Source: Erythrobacter sp. JK5
GTDB taxonomy: Bacteria > Pseudomonadota > Alphaproteobacteria > Sphingomonadales > Sphingomonadaceae
Assembly (NCBI RefSeq): GCF_018205975.1
Contig: NZ_CP073577.1
Coordinates: 3,162,001 to 3,226,000, forward strand
Reading direction: 5' to 3'
DNA: 64,000 nt
The translations under genes and the position numbers were made by a program. This document shows, one piece after another, positions 57,240-64,000 of this stretch. The first letter of the stretch is position 1; every line of letters starts with the position of its first letter. The notes beneath the pieces are model-generated. The model did not search any database, was not told the DNA's origin, and saw only the letters and a program-made list of their open reading frames with translations.

Positions 57240-58244
57240 ATGGAACAGCTCGCAACCGATGCAACCGAGGGGATGGACCCGCTGATTTTCGGCCGGGTGC
57301 TGGATGGCAAGGGCGGGGGGCGTGCGATCGGACGGCACGAGGTCGACGACTGGAAACCGGCGGCTCCGGGAGAGGTCCTGTGGCTTCATCTGCGCCGCCA
57401 TGCGCCAGAAGTGCTGCCGTGGCTGGAGAACGACCTCGGCATACCGGAGCCGACCGCCGAATTGCTGGTGTCGAGTTCGACCCGGCCGCGCGCGCTGCGC
57501 GAAGGCGATTCGCTGGTTGCGACCCTGCGCGGCATCAACTTCAATCCCGATGCCCAGCCCGAAGACATGATCTCGCTGCAATTGTGGTCCGACGGCACGC
57601 GCCTGATTACCCTGCGCAAACTGCCGATGCAGACTCCGCGCGATGTTCTGGCGATGCTCGATCGCGGAAAGGGGCCGACCGATGCGGGCAGCGCAATCAC
57701 CGAAATCGTCGAGCAGCTGGTGGTGCGGATGAACGAGACGATCGTCGATATGAATACCAAGATCGACGAACTCGAGGAAATGGATGTCGAGGAGGATTAC
57801 GAGCAAATCCTGCCCAAGATCACCACGATCCGCCGCAATTGCCTCGCGCTCAAACGCCACATGTCGCCGCAGCACGAAGCGCTGGAGCGGATTGCGCGCG
57901 ACGCGCCTGACTGGTTCGAGGAACACGACCGGCGCGAGATTGCCGAATCGATCGACCGGCTGCGACGCTATCTCGACGATATCGATATCAGCAAGGAAAG
58001 CGCCTTGGTCCTTCAGGACGAGCTGCGCGCGCGCAGCCTCGCGTCGAACGAGCATGCGACCTACATGCTGACGATCGTCGCCGGGATCTTCCTGCCGCTC
58101 GGCTTTCTGACCGGTCTGATGGGGATCAATGTCGGGGGGATGCCGGGAGTGAACGACGGGCAGGCGTTCTGGGTGGTCGTCGCCATCTGCCTCAGCATCA
58201 TGGCCTTGCAGCTGTTCCTGTTCTGGCGCTGGAAATGGTTGTGA
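57240..58244 (+). CDS. Zinc transporter ZntB (CorA family)
   Basis: A CorA-superfamily metal-ion transporter, 334 residues. A large cytosolic N-terminal domain (VLWLHLRRHAPEVLPWL) leads to a coiled helix and two C-terminal membrane segments; the first ends in the pore motif GLMGINVGGMPG. The usual CorA motif GMN is GIN here, which is the ZntB pattern. ZntB moves zinc ions, but the direction varies. ATG 57240 is the first in-frame start; the ORF extends far upstream as a shadow of ispG. Confidence 0.9.
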   Translation: MEQLATDATEGMDPLIFGRVLDGKGGGRAIGRHEVDDWKPAAPGEVLWLHLRRHAPEVLPWLENDLGIPEPTAELLVSSSTRPRALREGDSLVATLRGINFNPDAQPEDMISLQLWSDGTRLITLRKLPMQTPRDVLAMLDRGKGPTDAGSAITEIVEQLVVRMNETIVDMNTKIDELEEMDVEEDYEQILPKITTIRRNCLALKRHMSPQHEALERIARDAPDWFEEHDRREIAESIDRLRRYLDDIDISKESALVLQDELRARSLASNEHATYMLTIVAGIFLPLGFLTGLMGINVGGMPGVNDGQAFWVVVAICLSIMALQLFLFWRWKWL

Positions 58245-58271
58245 GCCCGCGCGCAGGCGGGCTCGCTCTCT

Positions 58272-58931
58272 TTACCAGCGGATCAGCGGCGGGACCGCGA
58301 TACGGCCCAGGATCGCACCGATCGCGACCGGCGCGATATGGACGATGCCGACGTGGGTCACGGTATCGAGCGGGCAGGTGATACCGTAGGCGAGCGATCC
58401 GAGAGAACCAGCGGCGATACCCGTCAGCCACCCCGCACGCTCCAGTGAAACCGGCGCTCCGCGACGCAGGAAATGCACCGCAGCCCCGGCCACCAGCAGG
58501 CCCGCGACCAGGCCATAGGCCGAGCATTCCCAATACCACATGACGGGTCCGGCGCGCCTGCTCGTCACGGTCGACAGCAACGAGAGCAGACCCGCAACCG
58601 GCAAAACGCCGATCATCGCGGCAGCCCAGACGGTCGATTCCGCGCGCGAACCCACGCGCGGCAGAGCCGAAGCGACCAGCGCCGCCGTACTTGCCGCGCC
58701 CAATACGGTCAGCAGCCCGTTGGCGATCCAGAAGTATCCCGATGCTTCGCCCGAAACCATGCCGGTCCAGAACCCGAAATAGGCGATTGAAGCGACCCCC
58801 GCGATCAACGTCGCAAGGCCGACAAACGTCGCTCCCTGAACCGGTTTGACCCGTACGACGGGGGTCAGATCATCCGTCAGAGCGGCAATCAGGTCTTCCC
58901 TGCTTCCTGTACGGTATGCGTGCTTTTCCAT
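58272..58931 (-). CDS. NrsF-type anti-sigma factor (DUF1109)
   Basis: 219 residues with six predicted membrane segments, from FVGLATLIAGVASIAYFGF to LRWGAILGR-like text, and a short cytosolic N-terminus (SREDLIAALTDDL). This is the DUF1109/NrsF family, membrane anti-sigma factors that hold an ECF sigma factor and release it under stress. Cys136 (MWYWECSAYG) and Cys186 (GITCPLD) match the pair of cysteines thought to sense metals or oxidants in Caulobacter NrsF. It starts 1 bp after the sigma-factor stop. Confidence 0.9.
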   Translation of the reverse strand: MEKHAYRTGSREDLIAALTDDLTPVVRVKPVQGATFVGLATLIAGVASIAYFGFWTGMVSGEASGYFWIANGLLTVLGAASTAALVASALPRVGSRAESTVWAAAMIGVLPVAGLLSLLSTVTSRRAGPVMWYWECSAYGLVAGLLVAGAAVHFLRRGAPVSLERAGWLTGIAAGSLGSLAYGITCPLDTVTHVGIVHIAPVAIGAILGRIAVPPLIRW

Positions 58932-58932
58932 A

Positions 58933-59463
58933 TCAATCTGCTTTCTCGACCAGGGTGGCCAGTTTCTTGAGGCCACGATGGATATTTACTTTGACCAAGC
59001 TCTCGCTCTGGCCGGTCTTTTCTGCGGCTTCGCGGATCGACAGTCCCGCGATCTTGACCAGCTCGATTACTTCGGCCTGCTTTTCGGGTATGAGGCCAAA
59101 CAGGCGATCGAGACTCACGCGCGCCATGACGAGTTCTTCCTCGCTGTCTTCGACCGCATCGTCTTCCATCAGCTCCTTGCTGTCGTGCTTGTAGACCTTG
59201 CGCAGGTGATCGACCCAGCGATAGCGCGCGATGGCCGCAAGCCACGGCAGGAACGGGCGGGCCGGATCCCAGGTCGCGCGCTTGGTGTAGAACGCGGTCA
59301 GCACCTCCTGAACCAGATCGTCGATCTGGTGATGCGGGACCCGGCGGCTGAAATACCGTTCGAGCCACACCCCCACCTCGGTCAGCAGCACGTTGGCAGC
59401 GGCCTTGTCGCCACCTTGCGCTGCCACCATGAGGCGGGACAATGTGGGTTCGTCGGCGACCAT
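58933..59463 (-). CDS. ECF-family RNA polymerase sigma factor (SigF-like)
   Basis: 176 residues. Region 2 has HQIDDLVQEVLTAFY and WLAAIARYRWVDHLRK (core promoter recognition helix); region 4 has GLSIREAAEKTGQSESLVKVNIHRGLKKL (core REAAEKTGQSESLVKVNIHR), a helix-turn-helix for -35 recognition. ECF factors direct RNA polymerase to stress promoters. It lies between DoxX and the DUF1109 gene with no gaps, so all four genes from the peptide to the anti-sigma factor form one transcript. Two matching promoters lie upstream (see those entries). Confidence 0.93.
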   Translation of the reverse strand: MVADEPTLSRLMVAAQGGDKAAANVLLTEVGVWLERYFSRRVPHHQIDDLVQEVLTAFYTKRATWDPARPFLPWLAAIARYRWVDHLRKVYKHDSKELMEDDAVEDSEEELVMARVSLDRLFGLIPEKQAEVIELVKIAGLSIREAAEKTGQSESLVKVNIHRGLKKLATLVEKAD

Positions 59464-59937
59464 CTACGCGGCCTTCGGCCCCGCGAACCTGGCAACCAGC
59501 GCATCGAGCGAGAACATCCCGCCGCCGCGGCTGATCAGGATCGCGGCGAGCGCGATCACGGTGATGGCCCAGCCGAAGAAGTGTGCCGCATCGGGAAACA
59601 CGAACAGCTGAATGACGATCGCCATGATCATCAGGGCAAGCGCCGAGAACCGCGTGGCGAGACCTGCGACCAGCAGGATCGGAAACAGGAATTCCGCATA
59701 GGTCGCCATCGGCACCGCCAGATCGGTCGGGATGGGCAGCCCCGAAAATTCGTTCTCGAAGATAAAGTACTGGGTTTCATCGATCTGCAGCCACGTGCCC
59801 TCGATCACCTTGGTCTGGTACGAGCGCCAGAAGATTCCTGCCAGCGCAACGCGGGTGAAAAGCAATGCGATGCTCTCCGCAAGCCTGCCGGACAGAAACC
59901 CGGTCAGGCGCTCGTACATTGAAACGATACCGCTCAT
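59464..59937 (-). CDS. DoxX family membrane protein
   Basis: 157 residues with four membrane segments: LFTRVALAGIFWRSYQTKVI, MATYAEFLFPILLVAGLATRF, ALALMIMAIVIQLFVFP and WAITVIALAAILISRG. Conserved polar motifs include FWRSYQTK and AEFLFP. DoxX proteins are found in many operons and may act as membrane electron carriers; in bufferin loci one accompanies the peptide. It abuts the sigma-factor gene (stop and start touch) and follows the peptide gene by 31 bp. Confidence 0.88.
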   Translation of the reverse strand: MSGIVSMYERLTGFLSGRLAESIALLFTRVALAGIFWRSYQTKVIEGTWLQIDETQYFIFENEFSGLPIPTDLAVPMATYAEFLFPILLVAGLATRFSALALMIMAIVIQLFVFPDAAHFFGWAITVIALAAILISRGGGMFSLDALVARFAGPKAA

Positions 59938-59968
59938 AGTGTCCTCCTAATTTGCCTGAGTGCGCGTC

Positions 59969-60256
59969 CTAGCGCTCGATCGGCTTGAGCGATCCTTTGC
60001 CCTTGGGCGTTTCGATCGTCACGCAAGTGCCCTTGTCGACGTATTTCCACGCGTTGCCCTGATAGTCGCGGGTCGACGTGCCGGAGCAGCTGGTGCCCGG
60101 ACCTGCGGCGCAATCGTTCTTGCCGGCCTTGGCAACGCCGTAGCATTTTTCCTTGGCTGGCGCCTTCTGCGCGGCGGCGGGGCTGGTGGCGAGACCCGCG
60201 GCGATTCCCGCAGTAAGGGCAACGCCGGCGAGATTGGCGAAAGTCTTGGCATTCAT
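59969..60256 (-). CDS. Small exported four-cysteine peptide, DUF2282 (bufferin BufA type)
   Basis: 95 residues. A Sec signal peptide (about 1-30, cut near AAAQ) is followed by a short mature part rich in Gly and Lys with four cysteines: Cys38 ([13 protein letters not shown]), Cys49, Cys57 (TSCSGTS) and Cys78 (KGTCVTIET). This is the DUF2282 pattern. In Caulobacter such peptides (bufferins) are post-translationally modified on cysteine by an MNIO enzyme and bind copper; here the MNIO gene is divergent 0.4 kb away. ATG 60256 has GGAG at seven bases. First gene of a four-gene operon. The modification is inference. Confidence 0.88.
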   Translation of the reverse strand: MNAKTFANLAGVALTAGIAAGLATSPAAAQKAPAKEKCYGVAKAGKNDCAAGPGTSCSGTSTRDYQGNAWKYVDKGTCVTIETPKGKGSLKPIER

Positions 60257-60317
60257 GTCGTGTCTCCAGAAAACTCTGTTGGGTGTCGTCCGGTTCTTTG
60301 CCGGAACTGACCGGTGG

Positions 60318-60343
60318 TTCGCATGCGATGGCCACGTGGTTAC
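60318..60343 (-). promoter_or_regulatory. SigF-type ECF promoter of the bufA operon
   Basis: On the minus strand GTAACC (60343-60338) is followed by exactly 16 bases and CGAA (60321-60318). The pattern equals the known Caulobacter SigF promoter consensus GTAACC-N16-CGAA. The -10 box is 62 bp before the peptide ATG, giving a leader of about 55 nt. Confidence 0.8.
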
Positions 60344-60388
60344 AAACTTTCGCAATTTGTCGCCGCCGAACCGCCTCAACTCTCAACT

Positions 60389-60414
60389 GTAACCCGTCAT
60401 AAGGAAATGACGAA
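60389..60414 (+). promoter_or_regulatory. SigF-type ECF promoter upstream of the MNIO gene
   Basis: GTAACC at 60389-60394, 16 bases, then CGAA at 60411-60414, on the plus strand. It is divergent from the other site, 46 bp between their -35 elements. The -10 box is 215 bp before the MNIO start, so the leader would be about 205 nt long. Confidence 0.75.
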
Positions 60415-60508
60415 CCCGTCAGCGTGAGTTTGGACACCGGTTGGAGCGACCCCGTTCGGATCGGTCAACGCATATGGCGGCGCGCGAGATTCATGCTGCG
60501 CTCGTCAA

Positions 60509-60593
60509 GACAGTCCGGAAATGCCGATCGCGACGTGGTCACGATATCTGACCCCCTCCAGTGGACGCGGCACGAAAAGCATTCCGGACTGTC
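60509..60593 (+). repeat. Long inverted repeat in the leader of the MNIO gene
   Basis: GACAGTCCGGAAATGC (60509-60524) pairs with GCATTCCGGACTGTC (60579-60593), with one extra A, around a 54-base loop. It sits between the SigF-type promoter and the MNIO start, so it would fold in the transcript leader. It may be a regulatory RNA structure or remnant of an element. Confidence 0.55.
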
Positions 60594-60628
60594 AACCATT
60601 TCGCCCGACTTCTGCTATGGAGACCCCG

Positions 60629-61492
60629 ATGACGCAGCAGCATGATTCCATCGAGCCTTTCGGCGGTTTCGGTCTCGGCCTTCGGCGTACGCATTACGAG
60701 GATTTTCTCGAGCACGACGTAGCGGTCGATTTCGTCGAGGTGATCAGCGAAAACTACATGATCGAGGGCGGGCGGCAGCTGCGCATCCTCGAAGCCGTGC
60801 GCGCCCGGTTTCCCGTCATCATTCACGGCGTGTCGATGTCGATCGGATCTGCGGAAGGGCTCGATCCCGACTACCTCTCCAAGCTCAAGCGGCTGGAGCG
60901 GCGGATCGATCCGCTGTGGGTCTCCGACCACCTGTGCTGGACCCGCACCAGCGCGCACAACAGCCACGATCTGCTGCCGATGCCGCTGACCGAAGAAGCA
61001 CTCACGGCAGTGTGCTCCAATATCGACCAGGCTCAGGAAACGCTGGGCCGCGCGATGCTGTTCGAAAACCCTTCGAGCTACCTGACCTTCCCGGAAGACG
61101 AACTGACCGAGTGGGAATTCCTGACCGAGATGACCCGGCGCACGGGTTGCTACCTGCTGCTCGACGTCAACAATATCTATGTCAGCGCGGCCAATCACGG
61201 ATTTTCGTCGGAGAAATACCTCGCCGGATTGCCGCTCGACCGGGTGCGGCAGATTCACCTCGCCGGCCACGATCCGGCAACGCCCGAACGCGACATCATC
61301 ATCGACACGCATGACCGAGAAGTCGCCGACGATGTGTGGGCGCTGTATGCAAAGACGCTGGCGATGCTGGACGAGCCGGTCGCGACGATGATCGAGCGCG
61401 ACGCCCACATCCCGCCACTTGCCGAATTGCTGACCGAGCTTGACCGGGCGCGCGGCCTTGCCAGCGAAGCGCGCGAACCCGTCCCGGCATGA
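60629..61492 (+). CDS. MNIO family (DUF692) multinuclear non-haem iron enzyme, BufB type
   Basis: 287 residues, a single TIM barrel like MbnB and other DUF692 enzymes. These use two or three iron ions and O2 to modify cysteines of small peptides. Candidate metal ligands are His66 (IIHGVSM), Asp100 and His101 (VSDHLCW), Glu146 and Asn147 (FENPSSY), Asp179 and Asn181 (LLLDVNNIY), His210 and His214 (IHLAGHDP), His228 and Glu256 (IERDAHIPP). All expected positions are filled. ATG 60629 has GGAG at six bases. The next gene overlaps it by ATGA. Substrate is most likely the divergent four-Cys peptide; this is inference. Confidence 0.92.
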   Translation: MTQQHDSIEPFGGFGLGLRRTHYEDFLEHDVAVDFVEVISENYMIEGGRQLRILEAVRARFPVIIHGVSMSIGSAEGLDPDYLSKLKRLERRIDPLWVSDHLCWTRTSAHNSHDLLPMPLTEEALTAVCSNIDQAQETLGRAMLFENPSSYLTFPEDELTEWEFLTEMTRRTGCYLLLDVNNIYVSAANHGFSSEKYLAGLPLDRVRQIHLAGHDPATPERDIIIDTHDREVADDVWALYAKTLAMLDEPVATMIERDAHIPPLAELLTELDRARGLASEAREPVPA

Positions 61493-62280
61493 GCGCAACG
61501 ACGCTCGCAGAGCGACAGGCCGCATTCATGCGCGCGATCCTCGACGAGGGCGCACCGATGCCCGAGGGCTGGGGCAATTCGCAAGCCGCCGGGATGGGCG
61601 TCTATCGCGGCAATTATCGCAGCGCCCTGATGGATGCGCTCGCCAGCACCTTCGAACGCACCGCGCGCTATGTCGGCGAAAACGCATTCAAGCGGGCCAG
61701 CGCGCACCACGCGATCTCGCATCCCCCCTCGGGCTGGACGATCGACGAGGCAGGCGCGGGTTTCGATATGACCTGCGCCGAGCTTTTCGGGGAGAATCCC
61801 GAAGTGGCCGAGCTTGCCTGGCTTGAATGGACGATGCTGCAGGTTTCGACCGCGGGCGATGTCTCGCCGCTCGATCCGATCGGTTTTGGAACGCTCACGG
61901 CGGACTTCGGCGATGAGGACTGGATGGGCTTGAAGTTTGATTTCCAGCCTCGTGCGACGGCTACAGTGGTCGAATACGATCTCACCGGCCTGTGGAGCGC
62001 GCTGGAACACGACGGGCCGGATCTGCCACCGTTGCGCCTCCCGGCCCCGCGCGGATGCGTGGTTTCGCGAGAAGGCGAGCGCCCGGCCTTCATGTTGGTC
62101 GATCTCGACCGCGCCAACGCCTTCACCGCGATGCAGGCAGGGGCGAGTTACGGCGAGATAATCGCATTGCTGGCGGGCGATGACGCAGGCGAGGACGAGG
62201 TGCAGAGGGCCGCGATGCGTGCGGGCGAAATGCTGGGGGAATGGCTTCAAGAGAAATTGATCATAGGCCTGAAAGCTTGA
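61489..62280 (+). CDS. DUF2063 family partner protein, BufC type
   Basis: 263 residues. The N-terminal DUF2063 domain shows AAFMRAILDEG, MGVYRGNYRSALMDALASTFERTARYVG (core VYRGNYRSALMDALASTF), and AHHAISHPPSG; the second half has AGAGFDMTCAELF and AELAWLEWTMLQV. Such proteins (MbnC, BufC) bind the precursor peptide for their MNIO partner. ATG 61489 overlaps the MNIO stop by ATGA, so the two are translationally coupled. No DNA-binding motif is seen, although the family is sometimes annotated so. Confidence 0.9.
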   Translation: MSATTLAERQAAFMRAILDEGAPMPEGWGNSQAAGMGVYRGNYRSALMDALASTFERTARYVGENAFKRASAHHAISHPPSGWTIDEAGAGFDMTCAELFGENPEVAELAWLEWTMLQVSTAGDVSPLDPIGFGTLTADFGDEDWMGLKFDFQPRATATVVEYDLTGLWSALEHDGPDLPPLRLPAPRGCVVSREGERPAFMLVDLDRANAFTAMQAGASYGEIIALLAGDDAGEDEVQRAAMRAGEMLGEWLQEKLIIGLKA

Positions 62281-62323
62281 CTCCGCGCTTCGGTCCGGCA
62301 GGTCTTTCTGCAAGGAGAGAGCC

Positions 62324-63262
62324 ATGCTGACCGATACATCGATCGAATTGCGCACCACCCGGGCGAGCATGCTGTTGCGCGCCGTCGTCTGGCTGATGAG
62401 CAAGCGCAAGCCGGTCTTCCCGAAGCAGGCGAGCGAAGCGAAAACCTATCTCGAACTGCGCGACCCGCCGCGCGATGCCGCCATGCCGGAAAGCATGGAG
62501 CAGCGATTCACCGTGGAGCACTGGACGGCAGCAGAGCAGCAGGTCGTGACGATCCATCCGAAATCCGGCCCGGGCGAATGGCACATGCTGTACTTCCACG
62601 GCGGCGGCTTCGTATTGCCGATGTTCAAGGAACACTGGCCGCTCGCCGCAGCGCTGGTCGAGAAGTGCGGTATCAGCATCACCCTGCCGCTTTACAACGT
62701 CGTTCCCGAAAGCAGCTACGCCGATCAGGACGCGGTGGCCGATGCGGCATTCGCCAGACTGGCGGCAGAACACGACCCGGCCAGAATCGTCCTCAACGGC
62801 GACAGCGCGGGCGGGCACATGGCGTTGAGCCTGGCCTTGCGGCTCGCGCGCGCCGGAGGTCCGCAACCGGGCAAGCTCGCGCTGTTCGCGCCGTGGCTCG
62901 ACGTGACGATGCAGGACGAAGCGATGCGGGCGGTCGAACCGCACGATACCATGCTCAGGATCGACGCTTTGCGGGAGCTGGGGCGGGTCTGGGCCGGCGA
63001 TCGCGACCCGGCTTCGCCGGAATGCAGCCCGCTCTACACCCCACCCGAACAGTTGGCGCAGCTGCCGCCGACGCGTATCTGGACCGGACGGCACGATCTC
63101 TTCATCATCGATTCCCGTACCTTCACCGCAAGGCTGCGTGAAGCCGGGGTAGACGCCCGGCTTTATGAATACGCAGGCGCTCCGCATGTCTTCATGGCGG
63201 TTACTCCCACGCGCGAGGCAAAGGATGTGTTCGCGTTGCTGGAAGAATTCCTCGCCAGCTAG
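62324..63262 (+). CDS. Alpha/beta hydrolase, hormone-sensitive lipase-like
   Basis: 312 residues. Oxyanion-hole motif YFHGGGFVLP, nucleophile elbow NGDSAGGHMALSLA, catalytic Asp in TGRHDLFIID and His in GAPHVFMAV, all expected of the HSL (family IV) esterases. It probably hydrolyses short acyl esters; substrate unknown. It starts 44 bp after the DUF2063 gene, with GGAG nearby, and shares CTAG with the convergent SDR gene. Confidence 0.92.
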   Translation: MLTDTSIELRTTRASMLLRAVVWLMSKRKPVFPKQASEAKTYLELRDPPRDAAMPESMEQRFTVEHWTAAEQQVVTIHPKSGPGEWHMLYFHGGGFVLPMFKEHWPLAAALVEKCGISITLPLYNVVPESSYADQDAVADAAFARLAAEHDPARIVLNGDSAGGHMALSLALRLARAGGPQPGKLALFAPWLDVTMQDEAMRAVEPHDTMLRIDALRELGRVWAGDRDPASPECSPLYTPPEQLAQLPPTRIWTGRHDLFIIDSRTFTARLREAGVDARLYEYAGAPHVFMAVTPTREAKDVFALLEEFLAS

Positions 63263-64000
63263 GCCGCGAAGCTCTCGCCCGCCATCGCCTCGCTGATTGC
63301 CCACAGCCGGTCGGCCCTGGCCTGGTCGAGCGCGTAGCTGCGCACCCCGCCTTTGGTCGATTGATCGTCGACCGGCGCGACATGGCAATCCTCGCAATAG
63401 ACGCCGCCCTTTCCTTCCAGTTGTTCCGCCGTCGCAGCCCACACCGATGTGGCCGCGCCCTGCGGTATCGACTTCCATTGAAAGCTTGGATCGCTGGTGG
63501 TGACGCGTTCGACAAGCGCAGCGGCCTGTTCTTCGGAAAGATGCCGACCAAGGTTGGTGTCGATCCCGCCCGGATGCACCGCGTAGGCGTGGATGCCCTT
63601 GCTGCCAAATCGCTGCTCAAGCCCGACACTGAACAATACGTTCGCGGTTTTCGACTGGCCATAGCTGAGCCACGGATCGTACGGTGCATTCTCGAAATTG
63701 GGATCGTCGAGGTTGGCGGGCGCAATGTGGTGCCCGCGGCTCGACAGGTTGACGATCCGCTTGTCTTCCCCGGCTTCGATCAGCGGCATCAGCTGCTTCG
63801 TCAGCAGGAAGTGACCGATGTGGTTGGTGCCGAACTGCAGCTCGAATCCGTCGGCGGTATGGGATAAGGGGCAGGCCATCACACCGGCATTGTTGATGAG
63901 CATATCGATCTTGTCGAAGCGCTTGTTCGCCTCCGTGCCGCAGGCGCGCACGCTATCGAGCGACGAGAGATCGCACACGATCGTCTCGACATGGGCGTCG
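63259..64000 (-). CDS. Short-chain dehydrogenase/reductase, retinol dehydrogenase-like (5' end outside window)
   Basis: Only about 247 C-terminal residues are present. The frame is open to the window edge. NNAGVMA and FGTNHIGHFLL are Rossmann-domain motifs, and the catalytic triad is Ser in NLSSRGH with Tyr-x-x-x-Lys in LSYGQSKTAN, then VHPGGIDTNLGRHL. The TGxxxGxG cofactor motif lies outside. Substrate not known. Confidence 0.92.
   Translation of the reverse strand, partial: DAHVETIVCDLSSLDSVRACGTEANKRFDKIDMLINNAGVMACPLSHTADGFELQFGTNHIGHFLLTKQLMPLIEAGEDKRIVNLSSRGHHIAPANLDDPNFENAPYDPWLSYGQSKTANVLFSVGLEQRFGSKGIHAYAVHPGGIDTNLGRHLSEEQAAALVERVTTSDPSFQWKSIPQGAATSVWAATAEQLEGKGGVYCEDCHVAPVDDQSTKGGVRSYALDQARADRLWAISEAMAGESFAA

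Noticed and set aside
60424..60645. 73-codon frame in the leader of the MNIO gene, starting at GTG
   Set aside because: No ribosome-binding site, no recognisable composition, and it overlaps the MNIO start. It may be chance.

Overview
The window is high-GC chromosomal DNA from an alphaproteobacterium, most likely Sphingomonadales and probably Erythrobacteraceae (Erythrobacter or Altererythrobacter type). The evidence is a strong G/C third-position bias, alphaproteobacterial housekeeping genes throughout (ubiE-ubiB, secB-murJ, an Mth938-free timA-mltA-smr run, dnaA, rpsT), a VPAPP-type C-terminal sorting tail, and two palindromic repeat families of the kind common in this order. There are no rRNA or tRNA genes, insertion sequences, phage genes or CRISPR arrays. 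Genus-level placement is inference.

Layout. 1-10 kb: end of yidC, engB, dodecin, a VOC protein, a glutathione S-transferase, an S1/P1-type nuclease, a cupin protein, dapE with a dicarboxylate symporter, nth, dapB with a small HExxH protein, and a class III sirtuin. 10-30 kb: pcm, a MoeB/ThiF protein, DUF983, dnaA, rpsT, mutM, ubiE-ubiB, coaBC-dut, secB-murJ-trpS, timA-mltA-smr, a membrane LytTR regulator facing a DUF2306-like gene, and two tandem paralogous exported proteins. 30-38 kb: an oxidative-stress and respiratory block (katG, ahpC, ahpF, type II NADH dehydrogenase). 38-48 kb: aroC, then ruvA and ruvB separated by three unrelated small genes, a very serine-rich surface protein, two rhodaneses and aconitase. 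48-58 kb: an EamA transporter, two different L,D-transpeptidases, a flavoprotein, a retropepsin-like protease, and a tight operon of ispG, a pentapeptide-periodic protein, a thioredoxin-like lipoprotein and a histone-deacetylase-like hydrolase, followed by a ZntB transporter.

58.2-62.3 kb is the most interesting region. It is a metal-response and RiPP-type locus: an anti-sigma factor (NrsF/DUF1109), an ECF sigma factor, a DoxX protein and a small exported four-cysteine peptide (DUF2282, bufferin BufA type) on the minus strand, divergent from an MNIO/DUF692 enzyme (BufB type) and a DUF2063 partner (BufC type) on the plus strand. The 372-bp gap between the two arms holds two back-to-back sites that both read GTAACC-N16-CGAA, the promoter pattern known for Caulobacter SigF. 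I infer that the sigma factor drives both arms and its own operon. The last genes are an alpha/beta hydrolase and a partial short-chain dehydrogenase.

A recurrent architectural feature is that five convergent gene pairs end on the same 4 bp, CTAG, so that the two TAG stop codons overlap.
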